This document shows, piece after piece, positions 17,701 to 24,047 of a stretch of DNA of 64,000 bases. Source of the DNA: CAZJRB01 sp964547995 (GTDB taxonomy: Bacteria > Planctomycetota > Planctomycetia > Pirellulales > Thermoguttaceae); the NCBI GenBank assembly GCA_964547995.1, contig CAZJRB010000024.1, positions 1-64,000 on the forward strand, written 5' to 3'. Within the stretch, counting starts at the first letter, position 1. Each line of letters begins with the position of its first letter. The position numbers were made by a program, and so were the translations under genes. The notes beneath the pieces were generated by a model, which saw only the letters and a list, made by a program, of their open reading frames with translations, was not told where the DNA came from and did no database searches.

Positions 17701-18242
17701 ACATCAGCTACACAGTGTTGCCCGACTTGAAGCGGCTCGGCCCGCGGTTGGGAAAGCATCTGCCGGCAGTGCGAAGACTGCTCGGCGATGCCGACGGCAG
17801 CCGGCTGCTCGCGGAGATGGAGGCCGAGGGTAAGATTACGCTTGCGTTGCCCGACGGGCCGGTCGAACTCGATCGCGACGACATCCAAATCCGTCTCCAA
17901 CCCAAGGAAGGCTGGGCGGCTGCCCAGGGACGGCAATGTGTCGTTGTCCTCTCGACCGCGCTGACGCCGGAGTTGATCGCCGAAGGGCTCGCCCGCGAAC
18001 TCGTCCGGCTGATCCAGGACCGCCGCAAAGAGATGAGGTGCGAGTTCACCGACCGGATCGCCGTCGGCGTTGTCACCGAATCGGAGGAACTCCTTGCAGC
18101 AATCCGCCAATTCATATCCTACGTCCAGAATGAGACTCTGGCCATCGAATTGCTGGCGCAGCCGATCGAGGGCGTCGAGCCCGTCGAACTCAAAGTGACC
18201 GGGTTCGAGTTGAACCTGTACGTGAAGGTAGTGAGTAAGTAA
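14775..18242 (+). CDS. ileS: Isoleucyl-tRNA synthetase, eukaryote-like (type 2)
   Basis: A 1155-residue class I synthetase. The HIGH motif appears as HPGH in GPPTANGLPHPGHC, the KMSKS loop as KMSKQ in VGKMSKQLRN. The large editing insertion holds the TTPWTLPSN and GTGIVHQAPAFGE landmarks, and the C-terminal anticodon-binding region follows from about residue 760. The long C-terminus without the zinc-binding Cys cluster of E. coli IleS, and the general sequence style, match the eukaryote-like IleS2 group, often mupirocin-resistant. It charges tRNA-Ile in the cytoplasm. No Shine-Dalgarno is visible; the start is fixed by the conserved N-terminus. Confidence 0.96.
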   Translation: MFKPVESSVSFPKLEEAIVRFWKEEQIYEKSLGARADATAFVFYEGPPTANGLPHPGHCLTRAIKDLFPRYKTMRGYLCQRKGGWDTHGLPVEVEVCKQLGIHSKEEIEEYGVEPFIQKCIESVFRYTQEWEELTERLGFWIHLDEAYVTFHQDYVESVWWVLKNLFDRGLLYQGHKIVWWWAQGGTALSSGEVGQGYREVADPSVYVRFPLLDQPDTDLLVWTTTPWTLPSNQFAAVDPDLEYATVTVEGELRKLIIASALVEEISQKVKKEFTVESTCRGKNLIGRRYKPPFDYYYKDLGETTGTLKDGAEEHIAWRVVPADFVTTDTGTGIVHQAPAFGEVDYDLLLDEQKRYKEGEGPELICGVEPNGNFSEVITDYAGCWVKDADKDLCRQMRAEGSLFHLEQYLHDYPFCWRAEEDPLIQYPRRSWFIRTTEFKEKMLANNRKINWLPEHIRDGRFGNFLETNVDWALSRERYWGTPLPIWVCEETGHMEAIANYEELLAKPGVAGTEVWENAKKAKPDLPDHLRVHKPYIDAVTYDSPKAKGARMRRVSEVIDCWFDSGAMPIAQWGYPATDGSAPRFDDQFPADFISEALDQTRGWFYSLLAISTLLFSEDAQEDGDAATKPVDYPHPFRNCIVLGLMLTEWWESPNGKQRFLDEAEARKACGEKYSRKVGKMSKQLRNYPAPQEIFDTHGADALRWFFFAGQPPWNSIIYSDRAIRESIPEFLLTLWNCYSFFVIYANIDKFDPAAAISGDPGQLGADVLATAKGFRPIAQRAQVDRWVLSELNQTAAAVVERMDAYDNYGACVRLNEFVDGLSNWYVRRSRDRFWSSEASADKGDAYWTLYECLLTTCKLIAPFVPFLAEEMWRNLAVSAFGGKTVESVHLCDYPTGDPAVVDELLSEQMALGREIVSLGRSARMSAKLKVRQPLSQVEVVLADDKHVDWLKEHVAIACNELNVKKIEFAQKADRYISYTVLPDLKRLGPRLGKHLPAVRRLLGDADGSRLLAEMEAEGKITLALPDGPVELDRDDIQIRLQPKEGWAAAQGRQCVVVLSTALTPELIAEGLARELVRLIQDRRKEMRCEFTDRIAVGVVTESEELLAAIRQFISYVQNETLAIELLAQPIEGVEPVELKVTGFELNLYVKVVSK

Positions 18243-18260
18243 CTCAACCTGTAAACACCA

Positions 18261-18281
18261 CCACGGGGCTTGTCCCCGTGG
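18261..18281 (+). terminator. Hairpin after ileS
   Basis: Eight-base GC-rich arms (CCACGGGG/CCCCGTGG) around a five-base loop, 18 bp after the ileS stop. There is no T-run behind it, so it is either a weak or Rho-aided terminator or a processing/stability hairpin upstream of purN. Confidence 0.45.
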
Positions 18282-18309
18282 AGCGATGATTGACCACTAA
18301 GAGAAAGCC

Positions 18310-18942
18310 ATGAATGTCGCCAAACCCCTCCGTATCGTCGTTCTTATTTCCGGCGGCGGCACGACGCTGCGGAACTTGATCAAACACGTCGATGCCGGAA
18401 AACTTCGGGTCGACATCCCGCTGGTCATCTCCAGCAGCTCCAAGGCGAAGGGAATCCAATTCGCCAAGGACGCCGGTATCGATGTCGCCGTTATCCGGCG
18501 CAACGCGTTCGACTCGCAGGACGCCTTCAGCGAGGCGATCTTCAGCCGGTGCCGCGACGTGAACGCCGATCTGGTCGTGATGGGGGGGTTTCTCAAGCGG
18601 ATTACCATCCCCAAGGATTTCACCAACCGCGTGACGAACATCCACCCCGCCTTGATCCCGGCCTTCGGCGGGGACGGCTTTTACGGCCATTTCGTCCATG
18701 AAGCGGTGCTGGAATACGGTGTGAAGGTAAGCGGCTGCACCGTCCATTTCGCCGACAACGAGTACGACCACGGCCCCGTCATCGTCCAGAAAGCGGTCCC
18801 GGTCCTCGACGACGACACCCCCGACACTCTGGCTGCCCGGGTGTTCGAGGCCGAGTGCGAGGCATATCCCGAAGCGCTGCAACTGATCGCCGAGGGCCGT
18901 GTCAAAATCGAAGGCCGGCGCGTGCGGATTGCGCCCGGGTAA
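18310..18942 (+). CDS. purN: Phosphoribosylglycinamide formyltransferase
   Basis: A 210-residue GAR transformylase, the third step of purine biosynthesis using 10-formyl-tetrahydrofolate. It starts with the SGGGTTLRNLI phosphate-binding loop and carries catalytic Asn/His in NIHPALIPAFGG and Asp in EYDHGPVI. Length and motifs are normal. It follows ileS on the same strand, separated by a hairpin, and converges on the membrane protein gene 11 bp further on. Confidence 0.95.
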   Translation: MNVAKPLRIVVLISGGGTTLRNLIKHVDAGKLRVDIPLVISSSSKAKGIQFAKDAGIDVAVIRRNAFDSQDAFSEAIFSRCRDVNADLVVMGGFLKRITIPKDFTNRVTNIHPALIPAFGGDGFYGHFVHEAVLEYGVKVSGCTVHFADNEYDHGPVIVQKAVPVLDDDTPDTLAARVFEAECEAYPEALQLIAEGRVKIEGRRVRIAPG

Positions 18943-18953
18943 GAACCCCTTGC

Positions 18954-19535
18954 CTACGACCGCTTGAACGACGTGAAGACCTGCGCCAGGAAATTCGACC
19001 GGTCGATCGCACTGAGACGGGTTTCGTTCAACGTGAGATATTCGTCCTTGATTAAGCCCTTTTCTCGATCGATGATGCGGAATCGCAGCACGACCTTGAC
19101 TTTTTCGCCCTTGTACGTGGCCCTGCCCCGGACTTCAACATAGCGAGTGCCTTCCTCGGTTACGGCTTTCCATCGCGCACCTCGCATGAATTGCTCAACG
19201 GCTTCACCGATGCGCGTGTACGGATAATGCCAGTGTCCTTCCTTGACAAATGTGACGTCTGCGTTCTCGCCGCTGATCCACCAACACATCAGCGCAACCA
19301 GGACGATGGCGGCGATCCCGATGCCGCGTTTCAGAGCGTCCAGGTGATTCCAACAGCAAATCAGCGCAACGACGCTGCTCAGCAGCAGGGCGGGGATGAA
19401 GAACCGGACGACGAGGATCAGCACGAGCAGAAGCACGACCACCGCGCCCAACAGAACCAGATAGGGGTGGCGTTGGAGCGGCCCCTTCAATCGGGGAGTT
19501 GTCTTGGCCTTTTCGGCATGCTCCTCGTTTGCCAC
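18954..19535 (-). CDS. Two-helix membrane protein of unknown function
   Basis: A 193-residue protein with two adjacent hydrophobic segments near the N-terminus (VLLGAVVVLLLVLILVV and IGIAAIVLVALMCWWI) and a soluble C-terminal part of about 90 residues rich in beta-type sequence (GTRYVEVRGRATYKGEKVKV). The start is the GTG at 19535: AAGGAGCG lies seven bases upstream. The open frame runs much further upstream, but that part has no protein-like features. Function not recognised. Confidence 0.65.
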   Translation of the reverse strand: MANEEHAEKAKTTPRLKGPLQRHPYLVLLGAVVVLLLVLILVVRFFIPALLLSSVVALICCWNHLDALKRGIGIAAIVLVALMCWWISGENADVTFVKEGHWHYPYTRIGEAVEQFMRGARWKAVTEEGTRYVEVRGRATYKGEKVKVVLRFRIIDREKGLIKDEYLTLNETRLSAIDRSNFLAQVFTSFKRS

Positions 19536-19987
19536 AGGACGCTCCTTTTCAGGTCCGAACGGGGCTCCGCAACGCGAGCGGACCGATTCCAGCAGCAAGT
19601 ATAGCAGAGCACCGGATTGCCGAGAAGGCGACGGGACCGGCGGCTTACGACACCATCGACGAAAGTGGGCAGGCCGTGGATCGACCGCCGCCGGCCCGCC
19701 GGACCCCATCCTGCGCTTTACACAATCGCTTTCTGGTATAGATACAGTCTCGGAGCCCCCACGGTTGGGGAGGTGGTTTCGCGCTTCGTTGTGTGTACCA
19801 AAGGGCCTTGGCCGACACCAACATCTCTGGCGCTGTGCAATCATTCTTCCGGTGCGGCCGAAGAATAACTTTCCGATTTGGATTGAAAGCGGCAGGCACA
19901 CGGAGAGACTTCCGGTGCCGGTTGTGCAAGTTTCCGGTGTGCATCCTCGACCTTCAAACCGAATGGAGCGGATGTCTTCGGCCGCGG
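19536..19987. other. Intergenic region with repeat copy
   Basis: A 452-bp spacer between two minus-strand genes. It contains copy 2 of the 34-bp dispersed repeat (19857-19890). Short open frames across it do not look like proteins. Confidence 0.4.
19857..19890. repeat. Dispersed 34-bp repeat, copy 2
   Basis: Matches 8433-8466 at 31 of 34 positions. Unlike copy 1 it is not followed by a perfect long hairpin, only by a degenerate GC-rich stretch, so it may be an older copy of the same element. Confidence 0.7.
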
Positions 19988-21358
19988 CTACTGGCCTGTT
20001 CCACCCTGCCAGTTGTCGGTCTGAAATGGCGAGGCAGGCAAACCTTCGGTGTTGACGAGATTGGGGTTCGCCACCTTGTGCCAGCCGAATCGAACTTGGG
20101 TGGGTTTCTCGACGGCGGCAGCCTGCACCACGACGGTGTCGCCGTCGATGGCCGCCTCGGCTGGCAGAAACTTTCCGTCGGCCCCGGCGATCTGAAACTC
20201 GCTCAGCGGCTTTCCGTCGCGCGATTTCAAGCCCTTCCCGTGGGCAAACTCGATGCGAATCTTGTTGCCCTCGACCTTCATCGACTTGTAAAGGGGGCCG
20301 GAATAGACCAGGGCGGTCTTGCCGTAATTCTTCGCCAGTGCCCAAAGGGCCAGGCGGTTGCCCACGTCGAACTTGTTTCTCGGGTGGATGTCGCCGATGT
20401 TGTCGACCAGGTCGGTCGTCACCGCCATACCGGTGCCCGGGATCTTCAAGCTCTTGACCTGAGCTTCCCACAGTGCGGGCAGTTCCCCTGCCGCGTAACC
20501 GCCCGACCATGGGGCGATCTGCACGAAATAGAAGGGCATGTCCCGCCCCCAAGTTTTCCGCCATCCTTCGATCAGCGCCTTCATCCGGTCGAAGTACGCC
20601 AGGCCGTTCTTCCGGAACACATTGGTTTCGCCTTGATACCAGATCGCCCCGCGGATGGCCAACGGTTGCAACGGGGCAATCATGCCGTTGTACATACCGC
20701 CCGACCCCTTGTCCGTAACCGTCCACGGCTCGATGGGCGAACCACCCCAGGAACTGTTGATCAACCCGACCGGCACATCGAGTTCGTTGTGCAATCGGAG
20801 GCCGAAGTGGTAGAGCACGCCGGAAAAACGGCCCACGGTCTTAGGCGTGCAAACGGTCCAGCGGGCTTTCACGTCGTCGGCCGGCTTTTTGGCTTGCACT
20901 TTTGGAACATGAAACAAGCGGATCTGCGGCCGGTCGGCGGCGGCGATCGTCTCCTTACCCTTGATCGTTGAGCCGAGCCCAAATTCCATGTTCGATTGTC
21001 CCGAACCGACCCAGACTTCGCCGATGAGGATATCCTCAAGAGCAATCGTGTTCTTGCCGGTAATATGGAGGCTGTGCGGCTTGCCGTCCGCCTTGACCGG
21101 CGGCAGGACAACTTTCCAGGCCCCCTTGTCGTCGGCCTTGGTTTTAACGGGATCTTTATTGTCAAGACGCACGGAAACGGCCTCGCCGGGATCGGCCTTT
21201 CCCCAGATCGGTAAAGGCATGTCACGCTGCAACACCATGTGGCTGTCGATCACCGCGGGCAATTGCACATCCGCCCGGGTGAGTCCGGCAAGAACTGTTA
21301 CGAGGAGCAGAACAACAAAGAGGTCTCGCACGGCAAATAGATCGTTCTTCTTCATCAT
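19988..21358 (-). CDS. Sialate O-acetylesterase-like SGNH hydrolase
   Basis: A 456-residue secreted esterase. After an N-terminal signal sequence (FVVLLLVTVLAGLTRA) comes a beta domain (LPAVIDSHMVLQRDMPLPIWG), then the SGNH catalytic block with GSGQSNMEFG (Ser nucleophile), INSSWGGSPIEPW, IWYQGETN and DIHPRNK (catalytic Asp-x-x-His type). It probably removes acetyl groups from sugars in host glycans or algal polysaccharides, a common planctomycete trait. An AAAGGTG ribosome site precedes the ATG. Confidence 0.9.
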   Translation of the reverse strand: MMKKNDLFAVRDLFVVLLLVTVLAGLTRADVQLPAVIDSHMVLQRDMPLPIWGKADPGEAVSVRLDNKDPVKTKADDKGAWKVVLPPVKADGKPHSLHITGKNTIALEDILIGEVWVGSGQSNMEFGLGSTIKGKETIAAADRPQIRLFHVPKVQAKKPADDVKARWTVCTPKTVGRFSGVLYHFGLRLHNELDVPVGLINSSWGGSPIEPWTVTDKGSGGMYNGMIAPLQPLAIRGAIWYQGETNVFRKNGLAYFDRMKALIEGWRKTWGRDMPFYFVQIAPWSGGYAAGELPALWEAQVKSLKIPGTGMAVTTDLVDNIGDIHPRNKFDVGNRLALWALAKNYGKTALVYSGPLYKSMKVEGNKIRIEFAHGKGLKSRDGKPLSEFQIAGADGKFLPAEAAIDGDTVVVQAAAVEKPTQVRFGWHKVANPNLVNTEGLPASPFQTDNWQGGTGQ

Positions 21359-21474
21359 GGGGCACCTTTCAAAGCATAGGGATGGTGTAGAGGGCGTGAT
21401 GGAAATACGTATCCCCGAGAATAGCGGCTGTAGAATCGATTGTAAAGCAGCTCCGTTTCCTCAATAGGAAAGAC

Positions 21475-21840
21475 GTGTCCCGACTGAGGGACGGCAAGAT
21501 CGTTGCCGTGGACGCGTACAACTCGGCTATTGTAGTCGCCCGGTTCCATCCTGACGGAACCCTCGACGAGGGCTTCGGCAGGAGGGGATCGGCCATCACC
21601 GAGTTCGGGGAGAATCCCCTTGAATTTCCAAGGAATGCGAGGGTGTACTATCCTATACTACCCCCAAGTGGAGGCGGCGGGGATTGGCAAGAGGCCGGAC
21701 GATCTCGCCGCAAATCTCTTGTGTGTAAGGGTTTTCGAGATTCGGAAAACATGTATTTTGTCACGAAAAAACACCAAAATCAGACACATCACCAGACACA
21801 TCAGACACCAGGGGTTCTGGTGGAGGCAGTATACCTCTAA
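21475..21840 (+). pseudogene. Possible fragment of a delta-60-repeat protein
   Basis: A short frame whose first 50 residues include ARFHPDGTLDEGFGRRGS followed by AITEFGE, the spacing of one beta-propeller-like delta-60 repeat. Nothing before or after continues the repeat, and the tail is low-quality sequence. It is most simply a leftover piece of a larger repeat protein. It is weak evidence of deletion beside the defence island. Confidence 0.35.
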
Positions 21841-22150
21841 CCCGCGTTGCGCGACAATCCGGACCCTGAAGAGGACATGCTCTCACGAGCGCCAGAACGT
21901 CGTCTACGCTTGCTGATTGCTGCGCAAGACCGGCAAACACACCAAGTCGTGACGTTGCTTAGAAACGACGTAGTGGGCCTTCAAGACGAAGCACGTTCGC
22001 CCCTCTCGATAGCGGGGAGTAGCGGGCTGCCGGAGCCCAGCTTCTATCGAGCACCCCCTGTTTTGGTTACTCTACCGAACCCGCCCTGGTATATTCATGT
22101 CTGCCTGATGTCTACCCGGCTCTTGTTCCCCAGTTGAAATCCCAACCACA

Positions 22151-22270
22151 ATGTCCAGTGACGAACACTCCCTCCGCAAGCTCCAGCCCGACTTCGTGAT
22201 CTCCCCAGGCACGCAGGTGGTCGTGAAGGTCGCCAAGGGCTTGCCCGGCGAACGGAGGCACTGGCACTGA
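22151..22270 (+). pseudogene. Truncated 5-prime gene remnant
   Basis: A 39-codon frame (MSSDEHSLRKLQPDFVISPG …) with good codon usage that stops abruptly after GLPGERRHWH. It reads like the first residues of a real gene cut short. It lies about 60 bp from the 3-prime end of the long defence operon, so it could mark the island boundary. No ribosome site seen. Confidence 0.3.
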
Positions 22271-22333
22271 GAGATCCGGTGGGAGATCTCAATAGTGGTT
22301 TTGAGAAATCCTCTCCACTCCTGCGTCGGTTTG

Positions 22334-22849
22334 TCACAATTCCCTCTTTTTTCGCTTTTTCGTCCTCTTCTTCTTTGCCTTCCCTTCCTCTACTACCTGT
22401 GTCACTTTGTCCATAAACGCCTGCTCTTCTTTCGTTACATATTCGACCAACGCCTGAAGAACCTGGTCCCAGTTAAGAAAGAAATGGGGCGTCTTGCAAC
22501 TCTCGAATTGGTGTAGACTGACTTCGACAAACCTTTTTCTCTCCAGACCTTTTACCGCTCTTCTTACCTCATCGGTCTCCAGGAGAAACTTGTCTCCGAT
22601 GGTCTTGTATGTTATCGCGACCCAACGACGACGAAGTTCTTTCTCCCTGTTGGGTGGATGACTCCTGCGCTGGCCATCGAGGTTGACGCCGAATTCCGAA
22701 GAGAGGCATAGGAGCACGCTTGCTTCTGAATCCGAATTGCAGATCCAGCCTGCCCAACTACCCTCCATGTAGGCAGGTATCTCGTTGAGATATGCCCGAA
22801 ACCTTGCCTCGTTTTCAGAATCGAACGCTGGAGTTCTCTGGCGTGACAT
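22334..22849 (-). CDS. Unknown protein with winged-helix-like segment and Lys-rich tail
   Basis: A 171-residue protein, not recognised. The middle (AITYKTIGDKFLLETDEVRR … ALVGLERKRFVEVS-like, about 78-115) has the pattern of a winged helix with a recognition-type helix. The last 15 residues are almost all Lys/Arg (KKKRTKKRKKREL), which suits nucleic-acid binding. A GCGAGG site precedes the ATG. It is the last gene of the defence operon, 52 bp after the 43-residue ORF. Confidence 0.6.
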   Translation of the reverse strand: MSRQRTPAFDSENEARFRAYLNEIPAYMEGSWAGWICNSDSEASVLLCLSSEFGVNLDGQRRSHPPNREKELRRRWVAITYKTIGDKFLLETDEVRRAVKGLERKRFVEVSLHQFESCKTPHFFLNWDQVLQALVEYVTKEEQAFMDKVTQVVEEGKAKKKRTKKRKKREL

Positions 22850-22901
22850 GGAAACCTCGCTTTCAACGGTTGGCCTTTTGTTGCATTCTCACGAATCTTC
22901 G

Positions 22902-23033
22902 TCAGCGTCCAGCCTTGTTGTCATGGACTGCCCGAAGTCCCCTGATCTGCCTGCGAGAACGCTTCCTCTGCCGGTCCTGTACCATGGCCCTGGTCTTCGC
23001 GATCACATCGGCGTAATCAAGGGTGCGTTTCAT
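22902..23033 (-). CDS. 43-residue Arg-rich small protein
   Basis: A short frame (MKRTLDYADVIAKTRAMV …) whose ATG overlaps the stop of the upstream gene as ATGA and is preceded by GGTGGAG, a typical coupled start. It is rich in Arg and Lys (QRKRSRRQIRG). The tight coupling is the main argument that it is real. No family was recognised. Confidence 0.5.
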   Translation of the reverse strand: MKRTLDYADVIAKTRAMVQDRQRKRSRRQIRGLRAVHDNKAGR

Positions 23034-23998
23034 ACTCCACCTCCACAGTTGATGTCGCAGATGCGATTGCTCTCCTCCAGAACCCTTGCGAACTCTTCCC
23101 CCCTATACGTCTCAAGAGCACCGCCAAGGAATTCCTCGGAACAGCCCCAAATCTCGTAGGCCCCCCAGGTTCCAGGAATGTAGTTGAATGGCGGTGAAAA
23201 CGCTGGTAGAAGAGGCCCTGGCGCCATCAAGGAAATGAAACCAACCTTCATCATACGGCGGGCCAAGGAGATCACTTCGGGAATATTGTAGAGTTCTCTT
23301 GAATCGTCATCCCATCCGCGTATCACTGCCGTGAGCGGAAGTCCACGCTGCATTTCGAGGTCTGGATCATCCAACGGAGAACTGCCAAGAATAACAGGAT
23401 ACCGCTCGCGCATGATCCGTAGCAGATCCTGCTCGCTCATTTCTGTACGTAGCTCCACGTTCACTGTACCCGTCTTTTCCTCGCCCGAGGAGACTACGAT
23501 TGCAGGAATACTAAGCGCACCTTCGGATGTCGGCATTCCACTCTTTCGTCCGGCTGACTGCTGCACCTTTTCTGCGGCTTCGGAGGGTGGGATTGTTGGC
23601 TGTAGCCGAAGACAATCAAGTATCTCTGGGTGGCCATCCTTCTCCGGGCCACGGAACAGAACAGCGATCTCCTTCTCCGGAATGTAAGCCGCACAAATGC
23701 GACGTTCCGCCTCGTACTCCGGTTCACTCGGAATTCCTGCTTGCGGCAGGTATTCCAGATCCATTGCTGACAAAGAATCACCACTTGTTTGAGTGATACT
23801 GACGGCTTCTCTTACGACGATGAGGCCCCGACCCTTCTCCACGTAGAAATTCCATCCTGCTGATGCTAGGGGAAGTTGGTTCTCCGCGATCCAGCGTTTC
23901 TGCTTCTCGACAACATCGTGAGAGGACAATTTCGCTTGACGTTTCCTCTGTTTTCGTTGTTTCTTTTGCTTCTTCTGCTTTCTTCGTTTCTTGCTCAT
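23030..23998 (-). CDS. Unknown protein with basic N-terminus, defence operon
   Basis: A 322-residue protein that begins with about 25 nearly all-basic residues (MSKKRRKQKKQKKQRKQRK), then acidic-to-neutral sequence of mixed alpha/beta type with no recognised motif. The start is set by an ideal ribosome site (AAAGGAGGTG, about 24002-24011) five bases before the ATG; the frame further upstream is rejected. The basic tract suggests binding to nucleic acid or ribosomes. It lies 49 bp after the SNF2 helicase gene and is coupled to the 43-residue ORF. Confidence 0.7.
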   Translation of the reverse strand: MSKKRRKQKKQKKQRKQRKRQAKLSSHDVVEKQKRWIAENQLPLASAGWNFYVEKGRGLIVVREAVSITQTSGDSLSAMDLEYLPQAGIPSEPEYEAERRICAAYIPEKEIAVLFRGPEKDGHPEILDCLRLQPTIPPSEAAEKVQQSAGRKSGMPTSEGALSIPAIVVSSGEEKTGTVNVELRTEMSEQDLLRIMRERYPVILGSSPLDDPDLEMQRGLPLTAVIRGWDDDSRELYNIPEVISLARRMMKVGFISLMAPGPLLPAFSPPFNYIPGTWGAYEIWGCSEEFLGGALETYRGEEFARVLEESNRICDINCGGGV

Positions 23999-24047
23999 TT
24001 GCACCTCCTTTGAAAATGCGTTGGGGTTGAGTCTTGGTAGAGCGAGT

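Noticed and set aside
18954..20726. 590-residue reading of the membrane protein frame
   Set aside because: The part beyond 19535 overlaps the esterase gene in another frame and has no protein-like motif; a strong ribosome site marks the GTG at 19535.
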